Shown piece after piece: positions 52,852-60,370 of a stretch of 64,000 nucleotides of DNA. Within the stretch, counting starts at the first letter, position 1, and every line of letters starts with the position of its first letter. The stretch covers positions 1-64,000 of the forward strand of contig NZ_JAOQJU010000018.1 of assembly GCF_025567385.1 (NCBI RefSeq), read 5' to 3'. Source of the stretch: Claveliimonas acetigenes (lineage in GTDB: Bacteria > Bacillota > Clostridia > Lachnospirales > Lachnospiraceae). Made by a program: the position numbers and the translations under genes. Below the pieces are notes generated by a model. That model had not been told where the DNA came from. It saw nothing but the letters and a program-made list of their open reading frames with translations, and made no database searches.

Positions 52852-54585
52852 TTATGCTCCGTAGAATTCTTTGTTATGTTTTTTGTCTGCTTCAGAAATA
52901 TTGTAGGTTTTATCTTCAATCTCGGAATAATTCAAGTAGAGCGTGTTGTTATCTATGAGATCAAGAAGGATATGCTTTTTATCCGCTAATGATAATTTTT
53001 CGAACTCATCCGCATTAACTTTCTTCGGATCTACGCGATAGGATAAGAATGATGAATGAAGAACTTCATCGAGCAACTCCGACATATTGTCTCCGTTGCT
53101 CATTTTTATGCGCTCACGGAATTTATTTGCGTCATTCTTGATATTGCAATAAACGAATGAGCCGCCACCGGTCCAATTAACGGATTTCGATATGCCGCCC
53201 TTATGGCCGCCAATAACGTCCTTAAGGCGCTTTATGGAAATATCTTCAATGTAATGCATCTGTTCAATACCAATGTACTGGCGCCCCATCTTGTGTGCTA
53301 CGGCGGCAGTCGTTCCGGAACCAAGGTGATAATCTAGGACAATATCACCAGGATCGGTAACGGATCCAATAATCCTCTGCAGTAACGCCTCTGGTTTTTG
53401 GCCACCAGAAAATTTCGTCCTTTCCGAAAGGTTTTTAGGATCAAGAGCAATAATGTCCTCCCAGACATCATCAATAATATACCCATTCACTTGATATATC
53501 ACCTCACCTTCATCCGGTTGGCCATACTGCTTTATATATTTCCTTAAGTATGCAGCAAATCTGCTATCTGTGGTAGGATGATTACCATATCTTATTTTAT
53601 TTCCATCCACGATAAATTTACCCCACCTCTTATAATCCACGGTCTCCTCGATGTTGTCTTCGTAAATTAGATTAAACTTTGGTCTATTATGTTTCTTGTA
53701 CCAGAATATGGTGTCGTGTTTTTTGGGAAAATAATCTTTTACTTGGCCGACATATGTTCGATAGCGCCAAATTATCTCATTCATGAGATTATCCTCACCG
53801 AAGATTTCGTCGCAAAGCACGCGTAAATAACCATCTTGATTTTCGTCACAATGAATAAAGATAGAGCCATCGTCTGAAAGTAATTCCTTTGCCACCTGCA
53901 ACCGGTTCTTTATAAATGTAAGCCAAGTTGAACGAGTAAATCTATCGTTATACATAAAGCTATCGTTGTCGGTATTGAACGGCGGATCAATATAGATAAG
54001 CTTAACCTTGCCAGCAAAGCGTTTCTTGAGCGAATGAAGGACAATGAGGTTATTGCCTTCTATAATAAGATTATCGTCTGGTTTTAGCTCATCTAATTCA
54101 TGCTCGCCGTCTTTGTCGTAGCGTTTCCAGTTAGTAAAGACTTTGTCATCGAGAATGGTGGTTATTTGATCCGGAGCGAGAACTTCATTAAAAAAGACTT
54201 CGTCGCGCTTTTGATCCTCTTTAGTCTGACCGCCTTCTAGAACACAATCTTTATACGGCCAGTTTAGTACGACCCGGTTATCGTCGGATATAAAATTATC
54301 ACCGGAAGCCAAGCCGATCTTTGAAGAGAATCGCGTGTATGAGTCCGGCAAGAATTCCTTTTGCGAAATAAACTGAAGAAATACATCTTTCTTGAAAATT
54401 AATCCAGCTTCAGTCTCTGTGAAAAATAATTCCTTAATAATGTTATCGCTTAACAATAAGCTAAACAATCCGGCGTCATATTTTCTTGCCAGTTCGGCAA
54501 GCATATTTTTATTCAACTTCTCATCAATTACAAATTCGCTATTGCTTTTTAATAGCTCAGCTAATCTATCATAGTATTTTTGCAT
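52852..54585 (-). CDS. Type III DNA methyltransferase, Mod subunit
   Basis: This 577-residue beta-class adenine methyltransferase also reads the recognition site for the Res subunit. Motif IV is IDPPFNTDNDSF near residue 200, and motif I is LDYHLGSGTTAAVAHKMG near residue 420, in the order expected for the beta class. The target-recognition region between them (about 270-400) sets the sequence specificity and cannot be read from here. It is transcribed first, then res. Confidence 0.92.
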   Translation of the reverse strand: MQKYYDRLAELLKSNSEFVIDEKLNKNMLAELARKYDAGLFSLLLSDNIIKELFFTETEAGLIFKKDVFLQFISQKEFLPDSYTRFSSKIGLASGDNFISDDNRVVLNWPYKDCVLEGGQTKEDQKRDEVFFNEVLAPDQITTILDDKVFTNWKRYDKDGEHELDELKPDDNLIIEGNNLIVLHSLKKRFAGKVKLIYIDPPFNTDNDSFMYNDRFTRSTWLTFIKNRLQVAKELLSDDGSIFIHCDENQDGYLRVLCDEIFGEDNLMNEIIWRYRTYVGQVKDYFPKKHDTIFWYKKHNRPKFNLIYEDNIEETVDYKRWGKFIVDGNKIRYGNHPTTDSRFAAYLRKYIKQYGQPDEGEVIYQVNGYIIDDVWEDIIALDPKNLSERTKFSGGQKPEALLQRIIGSVTDPGDIVLDYHLGSGTTAAVAHKMGRQYIGIEQMHYIEDISIKRLKDVIGGHKGGISKSVNWTGGGSFVYCNIKNDANKFRERIKMSNGDNMSELLDEVLHSSFLSYRVDPKKVNADEFEKLSLADKKHILLDLIDNNTLYLNYSEIEDKTYNISEADKKHNKEFYGA

Positions 54586-54732
54586 TTTTGCTCCATATTA
54601 CTCTATTTATAGATTAGCATATCTTTGAAAAATAATACTGGACGCCTAATCGAAATGTGAAGTAAGCTAATTCTAGAGAGAAGTTATTTCCTGGAGAGGT
54701 GCGAGTATTATGAAGGATTTAAATGATAAGAG

Positions 54733-54977
54733 CTATTCGTATCCCTTGAATGGCAGTTCTCCAGAATTATGCTTTTGATATTCAATTACTGCTTGCGCAA
54801 ATCTATCTATATCATTTCTGCGCTGAGTATTTCTTTGGCTGCGCTGCAGAGCCGGTAATGCAATGAAGACCATCAAAAAGATAAGCCCACCGATAGCCAG
54901 AACTAGAACAACTTCGATGATAGTAAAGCCTTTTTAGCTTCGTTATCCTTTAGTTTCCCCCTAAGAAATTTTGACAT
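54733..54977 (-). pseudogene. Type IV prepilin, frameshifted; Saccharibacteria-like
   Basis: On the minus strand the ATG at 54977 opens MSKFLRGKLKDNEAKK; one base later in frame it continues GFTIIEVVLVLAIGG and LIFLMVFIALPALQRSQRNT and QRRNDIDRFAQAVIEYQKHN, ending at TAG (54735-54733). K-GFTIIE is the prepilin peptidase site and pilin helix. The span is 245 bases, one short of 82 codons; the frames meet in the A-run of AAGCTAAAAAGG, so one lost A explains the break. IALPALQR after the helix is, to my knowledge, a wording seen in Saccharibacteria pilins. At 81 residues it would be short, so the 3' part may be lost as well. Confidence 0.65.
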
Positions 54978-55186
54978 GTTTTTCTCCAGTGTTTTATTGT
55001 TCTTATGCTATTTTAGTGTACTATACTCAGACTGTTGTAGGTTGGTTCTATTGCAGAAAATGCAAAGCATTTGGAGATTATTGTATTTCGTTTTTCTTCC
55101 TTTAACCAAGAAAGATAAATTAAAAGGATGTAATTTCGCTACCTCTGCCGAGTTCTTGGTTTTGTGCATATTGCATTAAAATACTA
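54978..55186. other. Non-coding AT-rich stretch
   Basis: No gene is supported. Arms ACCAAGAA (about 55104-55111) and TTCTTGGT (about 55153-55160) could pair over a long loop. Confidence 0.3.
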
Positions 55187-55215
55187 TTGACATTTTTGCT
55201 ATTTTATGATATTTT
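55187..55215 (+). promoter_or_regulatory. Promoter for a candidate non-coding RNA
   Basis: TTGACA (55187-55192), a 17-base spacer and TATTTT (55210-55215) on the plus strand, with no protein gene downstream before the terminator at 55441-55474. Confidence 0.55.
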
Positions 55216-55221
55216 ACCAAC

Positions 55222-55474
55222 AAGAATGTACATTTAGATCATTAACATCCTGAATCAGAGCATTATCTTCTATGGGTAGGTCGTGGGAATTGAAAGAATT
55301 GAAAAGAACTTAGAATGGAAGAAATATAGATTTTAGGCAATAAAACAAATGACTGCGAGCCTGTAGCGGAATGGCGAAGAGGTGAGCAGTGCGGCCTAAA
55401 AACAGCACAGGATGTATAGATAAAAACCTAAAAGTAATCCGCCAAGATGCGTAAGAAGTCTTGGCTGATTTTTT
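55222..55474 (+). ncRNA. Candidate structured non-coding RNA, about 250 nt
   Basis: A good promoter leads to a gene-free stretch that ends in an intrinsic terminator (GCCAAGA at 55441-55447 with TCTTGGC at 55459-55465, then GATTTTTT). Inside, TTTTAGG (55331-55337) can pair with CCTAAAA at 55395-55401 or at 55427-55433, giving two possible folds. No open frame of note lies within. I could not match it to 6S, tmRNA, RNase P or SRP RNA by eye. The start is set about seven bases past the -10 box and is approximate. Confidence 0.35.
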
Positions 55475-55476
55475 GT

Positions 55477-56670
55477 CTACATTAACTTATTTTTATCAAA
55501 TCCAGGAGTTTCTATCCAAAATTCAGGAGCTTTATCGTCATTGACAACTCCCGCCGTAGATAGATTCTCTTTAGAGAGATAAATAGCGGGCTCCCCATCA
55601 TTCTCGGAACTTGTTTGCCGTTTATAAATATACTTATATCCTTCTCTTTTTTTCTGTTCCAGAAATTCATCCATATCATCGAAATTAACAACTTCTTTCG
55701 ATATCAGGCGCGGCAGCTTGGCTTCGAATTGGAGTATTCGCCCCGATAATATGTGCTCATCTATGGGAATCACAAACATCGATTCTTTAGGTATTTCATA
55801 TTTTTCAAAAACATGTTTAATTCCCTCTATTGAAGATGTTTTTAGTTGCTTTATCTCTAATATGGCAGAAAAGAAGCACAGAATCCTCAAGCCATAGAGC
55901 TCATCTTCAGCCATTTTGTCTCTACATTTTAGAATTGCTAACGCGAAATACTTGTAGTCATCATCTGTGAATCTAGAGTCGTTAACTTGTTTGAGGGCCG
56001 CATTCTTATGTTCGTCTATAGTGCCATCCAGCGCAGCTCTACACATTTCGCGAAATATTTCCCCCGCTTGATAACTCACTGTATTATTTTCTAATTCCCG
56101 AATAGCCTTTTCAACGTCCCGGCTTAAATGTGGGATATATTTTACATAATCTTCACGCAATATAGCGACTTCTAATGCATGCGCAAGAAATAAACAAGAC
56201 TCCTCTAGATTGTCATCTTTTAATGCGGATACTGCTTCTGAATACTCTTGGTTAAATTGTTCTCGTATTTCCGCAGGAATAGAAAGATCATCTTGAGTAA
56301 GATTCCAAATTTCTTTTAAAAGATTATAGTGGTCATACTTAGAGATTGCGCTAGGAAATATTCTCTGAAAATGTTGCTGTATTAATTTAAGGGAATCTTT
56401 TCTCCGAAAAGTGTTCTGAATATCGTCTGCGATTTTGCGACCACCCTTCCTATATCTTGAAAGCGTTGCTGCATCGATGGAACTATCGCCTTCTCCAATT
56501 AAATTCTGCTTTTCAGATTCATTCATGGCAGCACACAGTAGAATATATTTATCTACGTTATCGGCGTTAGCTTTAATAAATCTGATAGATTCTATTTCTG
56601 GATTAAAAGTACCCCTGCAATATTCTCTAAATATTTTTTCATAATTCATATAATTTAAATTTTTTTCCAT
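55477..56670 (-). CDS. Unrecognised protein, possible N-terminal HTH
   Basis: I do not recognise this 397-residue protein. It is soluble, charged and mostly helical (LFLAHALEVAILREDYVKYI; VEKAIRELENNTVSYQAGEI), with a C-terminal more mixed domain. A stretch near residue 60, SSIDAATLSRYRKGGRKIAD, resembles the helix-turn-helix of phage-type repressors. The start is set at ATG 56670, with AGAGGG eight bases upstream, instead of the ATG at 56688. Three TTGACA boxes lie directly upstream, and the gene is divergent from the E2-like/E1 operon, so it could be its regulator. Confidence 0.6.
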   Translation of the reverse strand: MEKNLNYMNYEKIFREYCRGTFNPEIESIRFIKANADNVDKYILLCAAMNESEKQNLIGEGDSSIDAATLSRYRKGGRKIADDIQNTFRRKDSLKLIQQHFQRIFPSAISKYDHYNLLKEIWNLTQDDLSIPAEIREQFNQEYSEAVSALKDDNLEESCLFLAHALEVAILREDYVKYIPHLSRDVEKAIRELENNTVSYQAGEIFREMCRAALDGTIDEHKNAALKQVNDSRFTDDDYKYFALAILKCRDKMAEDELYGLRILCFFSAILEIKQLKTSSIEGIKHVFEKYEIPKESMFVIPIDEHILSGRILQFEAKLPRLISKEVVNFDDMDEFLEQKKREGYKYIYKRQTSSENDGEPAIYLSKENLSTAGVVNDDKAPEFWIETPGFDKNKLM

Positions 56671-56687
56671 AATAATATCCCTCTTCA

Positions 56688-56716
56688 TGTCAACAAAAAT
56701 GTCAACTCAATGTCAA
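56688..56716 (-). promoter_or_regulatory. Three tandem TTGACA boxes one helix turn apart
   Basis: On the minus strand TTGACA occurs at 56716-56711, 56705-56700 and 56693-56688, i.e. 11 and 12 bases apart, just before the start of the 55477-56670 gene and 150 bases before the divergent operon. Spacing of about one turn suits a repeated protein-binding site more than three promoters. Confidence 0.55.
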
Positions 56717-56866
56717 TTGGTCTTTCATATATTCTTGCTTCGGTTCGTAATACAATAGCATCAAGAAAAGCGGGAGGTTCCAAAAGTAGAATCTGAATAC
56801 TTTAAACTACTTGTATTATAACATTTTTCTCGCTTTTTTCAATCCATCGTAAAGGAGGTGAGATCT

Positions 56867-57004
56867 ATGATGGAATCTCTGAAACTGAGAAGCGATATCG
56901 TCTCTATGGCTGATATCGGTCCTAAAGACGGCAGTAGTGTAGGTCAGGATACTGATTTTACGCGTTCTCTTCCGCCAGGAACCTTTAGATCTAAAAGTTT
57001 CTAA
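56867..57004 (+). CDS. 45-residue peptide with strong ribosome site
   Basis: AAAGGAGGTG precedes the double ATG at 56867 by six bases, the best ribosome site in this region. The peptide (MMESLKLRSDIVSMADIG followed by PKDGSSVGQDTDF and TRSLPPGTFRSKSF) is polar, has no membrane helix or cysteine, and is too short for a beta-grasp ubiquitin-like fold. It opens the operon with the E2-like, JAB-E1 and AAA genes, separated from the E2-like gene by a hairpin. Since ThiF/MccB-type E1 enzymes can act on short peptides, it could be a substrate or modifier of the E1 coded downstream; equally it could be a leader peptide. I know no family for it. Confidence 0.5.
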   Translation: MMESLKLRSDIVSMADIGPKDGSSVGQDTDFTRSLPPGTFRSKSF

Positions 57005-57018
57005 TTTTACATCTTTTT

Positions 57019-57042
57019 GCGAAGAGTCTACTGGCTCTTCGC
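57019..57042 (+). promoter_or_regulatory. Hairpin between the peptide and the E2-like gene
   Basis: GCGAAGAG and CTCTTCGC form a perfect eight-pair stem with an eight-base loop, 15 bases past the peptide stop and 28 before the next ATG. No U-run follows, so it is more likely an mRNA processing, stability or attenuation element than a terminator. Confidence 0.55.
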
Positions 57043-57070
57043 AATCTTCTACAGAAAGAAGGTGCAAAGA

Positions 57071-57400
57071 ATGTACGGAGAACACGTAAGATTGCTCTAC
57101 CGAGATATAGATGACTGCATGACATTTGATTTTGTATTCTTTGATCTTGGTCTTCGAACGGAATCTTGGCGCATCTATATCATTAAAAATATCGATTACG
57201 GTAATCGACCAAGTGATGGGCACAGTACGCACAGACTGAAGGACGAAGATGAAACCTATGAATATATCTGCTGGGATGGCGAATTGATGAGTCTCGAGGA
57301 CGCAAAGCAAGTTGCGGCTGTTTGGGCGGATTGCACATCTAGATATATTAGAGGACTACGAAGTTTCGACTCATATGTTTCGCGGCTCACCGGAAGTTAA
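57071..57400 (+). CDS. Small E2 (UBC)-like protein
   Basis: At 109 residues, it has beta strands at about 18-26 (TFDFVFFDL) and 33-41 (WRIYIIKNI), then a loop. A histidine in DGHSTHRL (His51/His54) is followed by YEYICWDG with Cys67, and a C-terminal helix LEDAKQVAAVWADCTSRYI comes last. A histidine a dozen residues before a cysteine, framed by these strands and a tryptophan-bearing helix, is the pattern of prokaryotic E2-like proteins, where the cysteine would carry the modifier as a thioester. This is a by-eye assignment. GAAGGTG before the ATG at 57071 fixes the start. The JAB-E1 gene follows 43 bases later; an E2 next to an E1 and a JAB protease is the known layout of bacterial ubiquitin-like systems. 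Confidence 0.55.
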   Translation: MYGEHVRLLYRDIDDCMTFDFVFFDLGLRTESWRIYIIKNIDYGNRPSDGHSTHRLKDEDETYEYICWDGELMSLEDAKQVAAVWADCTSRYIRGLRSFDSYVSRLTGS

Positions 57401-57443
57401 TGTAGGCATATCTAATACACAAATAAACACGGAGGATAAAAAT

Positions 57444-58793
57444 ATGTTTTTAAAGAAAATTAAAGAAGGCTTAAAACCCACACCAGACACGCTTAAAGAC
57501 TTGCAGAAATCACTCGCATATCAAACCCCTGAGCAGCTTGCCATGCTTGGATCGTCGGACGGAAAAGAGGTAGATGTCACGTTCTATATTAGTAAATCAA
57601 AGTCTACGCAAATTAGTTGCGAGCCGGATGTTGAAATTTGCAACAAAGTTATTCAGGAGTGGCATAGAAAAGGCATTGAATTTTGCGGATTTGCGCATTC
57701 GCATCCGGGCGCCTATTCACGACTGTCCGTTTCAGATATAGAATATGGCGGCAAAATCATGGATACCTTAGACATGGATAGCATCGAATTGCCGATCGTC
57801 ATATTAGACCCGCGACTTGACGGTGGCTGTACTGTTTTCTGGTATACGCTCTATCATGACAGAAGCTTCATTGGCAATCCTCGTGAAGTCTATACATTGC
57901 CTGGAGATCAACCCGAGATGCCAGAAAATTTTCATTCAAGAATTAGTAAGACGCTTCCGATTGAGATACTGAAAGATTCCACTATCATTCAGATTGGCTG
58001 TGGCGGTTCGGTCGGAGCTACAGAGGCTTTAGCAAGATGTGGAATCGGCAGGTTTATACTTATAGACCCGGATATTTGCAATCCACATAATATCCTAACG
58101 CAGAGATCATATTTGGCTGAATCGGGCCAAGCAAAAGTGAAAGCTCTCGCAAATAAGATTCTCAATGTTAATCCAAAAGCAAAAGTAGATATTTATTGGA
58201 AGGCTATTACTGACGATACTACGATCGAAGAATTTACGAACATGCTTCCAAAGGATATCTTAGAAGACTTTGGCAAGGTATTAGTAGTGGCGAGCACGGA
58301 TAATTTTCATGCGCAGGATGCGATTCTTAATATTGCATTAAAATTAGGTGTCCCGTTCATGGCGCCTCAGATGTATGAAGGTGGATTAGCTTCGGAAATT
58401 GTGTTTTATTACCCTGGCGTCACTAAGACTTGTCCTAAATGTATTTTACATAGTCGATATGAAGCATATAAAAAAGGCTACAAGAACACGGTAACTTCAG
58501 AAGGGACTATTTATCCATCAGTATTGCAGACGAATGCTATCGAGGTGCAAGTCGCATTAATGTTGCTACTATATCACAAAGGCGACTATAGATATTCAGG
58601 TATGCTGGATCGTGTTGCGGACCGCAATCTTGTACTTTTAAGATTGGCGCCGAACGCCGGCGAAGCATATGGCTTAAATTTTCTCGATACTGCAATGGAT
58701 GAGAGATTCTCTTTCTTCGGTGAAGCATTATGGGTTCCTGTAAAACCGATGGAAAATTGTCCTATCTGTAACTGTAATGAAGTAGTTGCATAG
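57444..58793 (+). CDS. JAB/JAMM isopeptidase - ThiF/E1 fusion protein
   Basis: At 449 residues. The N-terminal half is a JAMM metalloprotease: FAHSHPGAYSRLSVSD gives His85-x-His87-x10-Asp98 exactly, the zinc site that cuts isopeptide bonds. The C-terminal half is an E1/ThiF/MoeB fold: nucleotide loop GCGGSVG (185-191), LIDPD (207-211) and downstream R221. Zinc cysteine pairs CPKC (330, 333) and CPIC (439, 442) are also present. One chain can thus activate a modifier's C-terminus with ATP and remove it again. CGGAGG before the ATG at 57444 fixes this start; a frame from 57312 overlaps the E2-like gene. In known bacterial systems (Bil, type II CBASS) JAB and E1 are usually separate proteins. 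Confidence 0.88.
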   Translation: MFLKKIKEGLKPTPDTLKDLQKSLAYQTPEQLAMLGSSDGKEVDVTFYISKSKSTQISCEPDVEICNKVIQEWHRKGIEFCGFAHSHPGAYSRLSVSDIEYGGKIMDTLDMDSIELPIVILDPRLDGGCTVFWYTLYHDRSFIGNPREVYTLPGDQPEMPENFHSRISKTLPIEILKDSTIIQIGCGGSVGATEALARCGIGRFILIDPDICNPHNILTQRSYLAESGQAKVKALANKILNVNPKAKVDIYWKAITDDTTIEEFTNMLPKDILEDFGKVLVVASTDNFHAQDAILNIALKLGVPFMAPQMYEGGLASEIVFYYPGVTKTCPKCILHSRYEAYKKGYKNTVTSEGTIYPSVLQTNAIEVQVALMLLLYHKGDYRYSGMLDRVADRNLVLLRLAPNAGEAYGLNFLDTAMDERFSFFGEALWVPVKPMENCPICNCNEVVA

Positions 58794-58809
58794 CTTGGAG
58801 GTGATTCTA

Positions 58810-60300
58810 TTGTTGGATTACGAAGTATTTAAAATGGCAGATTTATCGGAACTTAAAGATGCGATGGATACGCTGGATGATAAGCCTATTGGCGCTACTT
58901 ATGATTACGAATGTCGCCTTACGGAATCTTGCATACCGAGAGAGCTGACTGTTAAGTTTTGGAAACCAAGTCCTAATACATATGGACTGTTTACAGATCC
59001 GCACTTTGCGTATTCGGGAGGTAACTTGTTAATTAAAATGCTTTCCGATGTTCATGCACTCAAATTTGATTGCTGGAATACTTTTGAGCAGGGACTGCGG
59101 TTAATCGGCGAGGGGGATAATGTATCCCCCGCTCCTTCACTAAACACTCCATCTGTGGGGCAAACTCCGCAATTAGAGTCAGATGAAGGCATGATGCCAC
59201 GGACAGACGTCTCTACTATTACGGACTGGGATTTAATTTCAATGCCAGAAAGCAATACCGCTGTTCGCACCGTAGATTATCTCGACATTCTCAGCAAATT
59301 GAGCCAGAGCATCATGGGACAAGAAGATCAGCTTAAAACTATTTCTTTTATTACCGCTCAGCATGTCAACAAGCTGAAGCCTAATAAGCCAGTATCTTTT
59401 ATGTTCTCTGGGCCGCCTGGTGTTGGAAAATCTGAGACTGCGAAGGTCTTAGCATCTGCTCTCACAGAGCTTACGGGACATCACTATTCTGAATTGAAAA
59501 TAGATTTTAATACTTTCACTGAAGCTCATACTGTGCATAGACTGACTGGAGCGCCTGCGGGATATATAGGATATGACGACGAGCCGCTTTTTGAAACAAT
59601 AGCGAAAAATGAGAGGACAGTCGTGGTGGCTGACGAAATCGACAAAGCGCATCCAGAGGTATTGAAGATATTTATGTCCATATTGGATGCGGGCGAATGT
59701 ATTGCCAATAAACCTAGACCTGATGGTTCTCGGGAATATAACTTTAAAAACTGTATCTTTATTTTTACTTCAAACTACAACCTTGCATCAGGCGATAGTT
59801 CAGTGTTCGATAAGCAGCGTATTGGATTTATCGTACGTGATTTCGCCGAATCTTCGGACACATCTGATGAAGGCGTAACTGTAGATTATGAAAACGCCGA
59901 GCAAAAAGAAATCGCAAAAACTCTGCCTATGCAGATATATGAGAAAAATGAACAAGCTCGTAAGAACTTTGTGAAAGTCGGAACTTTGAGAGAAATCGCA
60001 TCAAGATTCCAATGTTTTGTTAACTTTGATCCATTATCCAAACAGGCAAAGTGCAAGATTTTGGCGAAGCAAATTGTGGAATCAGGACTTGAATACTCCC
60101 ACTCCATCTCATACATAGCGCCGGGTATTATGCAAGGAATTATCGATGCGGCAATGTCGGGAGACAGCTTGACCGTCCGATCCTTCCGAGCCATTATTGA
60201 GGGTTATCTTGCCCCGCTTTTTGCTAGCACGGAAATACTGGAAAACCAAACTTATCGTCTTGAAGGCACCTTGGATGCTCCTCGAATGATACCGCAATAG
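58810..60300 (+). CDS. Clp/Hsp100-type AAA+ unfoldase with unique N-terminal domain
   Basis: This 496-residue protein starts at TTG 58810, chosen for GGAGG eight bases upstream. Residues 1-100 form a domain I do not know (TYDYECRLTESCIPREL; FWKPSPNTYGLFTDPHF), then a disordered Ser/Pro linker to about 140. The AAA+ module resembles ClpA/ClpB D2: Walker A GPPGVGKS (201-208), RLTGAPAGYIGYDD (244-257) matching the Clp pore loop with GYIGY, Walker B VVVADEIDKAHPEV, sensor 1 IFTSNYN. The pore-loop tyrosine says substrates are pulled through. The tail has a helical Clp-like small domain. It lies 16 bases after the JAB-E1 gene, so unfolding is probably tied to the tagging system. No protease partner or IGF/LGF-type loop was found. 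Confidence 0.85.
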   Translation: MLDYEVFKMADLSELKDAMDTLDDKPIGATYDYECRLTESCIPRELTVKFWKPSPNTYGLFTDPHFAYSGGNLLIKMLSDVHALKFDCWNTFEQGLRLIGEGDNVSPAPSLNTPSVGQTPQLESDEGMMPRTDVSTITDWDLISMPESNTAVRTVDYLDILSKLSQSIMGQEDQLKTISFITAQHVNKLKPNKPVSFMFSGPPGVGKSETAKVLASALTELTGHHYSELKIDFNTFTEAHTVHRLTGAPAGYIGYDDEPLFETIAKNERTVVVADEIDKAHPEVLKIFMSILDAGECIANKPRPDGSREYNFKNCIFIFTSNYNLASGDSSVFDKQRIGFIVRDFAESSDTSDEGVTVDYENAEQKEIAKTLPMQIYEKNEQARKNFVKVGTLREIASRFQCFVNFDPLSKQAKCKILAKQIVESGLEYSHSISYIAPGIMQGIIDAAMSGDSLTVRSFRAIIEGYLAPLFASTEILENQTYRLEGTLDAPRMIPQ

Positions 60301-60305
60301 GAAGC

Positions 60306-60370
60306 ATGTTTTTCTGAAAAACATAAACTGTTGTAAAAAATACAACAGCGTAAAAACTGTTATTTTTTAC
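60306..60370. repeat. Three adjacent hairpins after the AAA+ gene
   Basis: In a row: ATGTTTTTC-t-GAAAAACAT (60306-60324), CTGTTGTA-aaaaa-TACAACAG (60328-60348) and GTAAAAA-ctgtta-TTTTTTAC (60350-60370). All arms match exactly or nearly so. They may act as terminators for either strand, or as a protein-binding site of the element. Confidence 0.75.

Noticed and set aside
54710..54778. 22-codon plus-strand frame with GGAGAGG upstream
   Set aside because: Lies antisense over the prepilin 3' end and is very short; not enough to call a gene.
55222..55474. Candidate RNA considered as SRP RNA, 6S or tmRNA
   Set aside because: None of the known conserved motifs of these RNAs could be found by eye; left as unassigned.
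57312..57443. Longer JAB-E1 start
   Set aside because: It overlaps the E2-like gene heavily; ATG 57444 has its own CGGAGG site.
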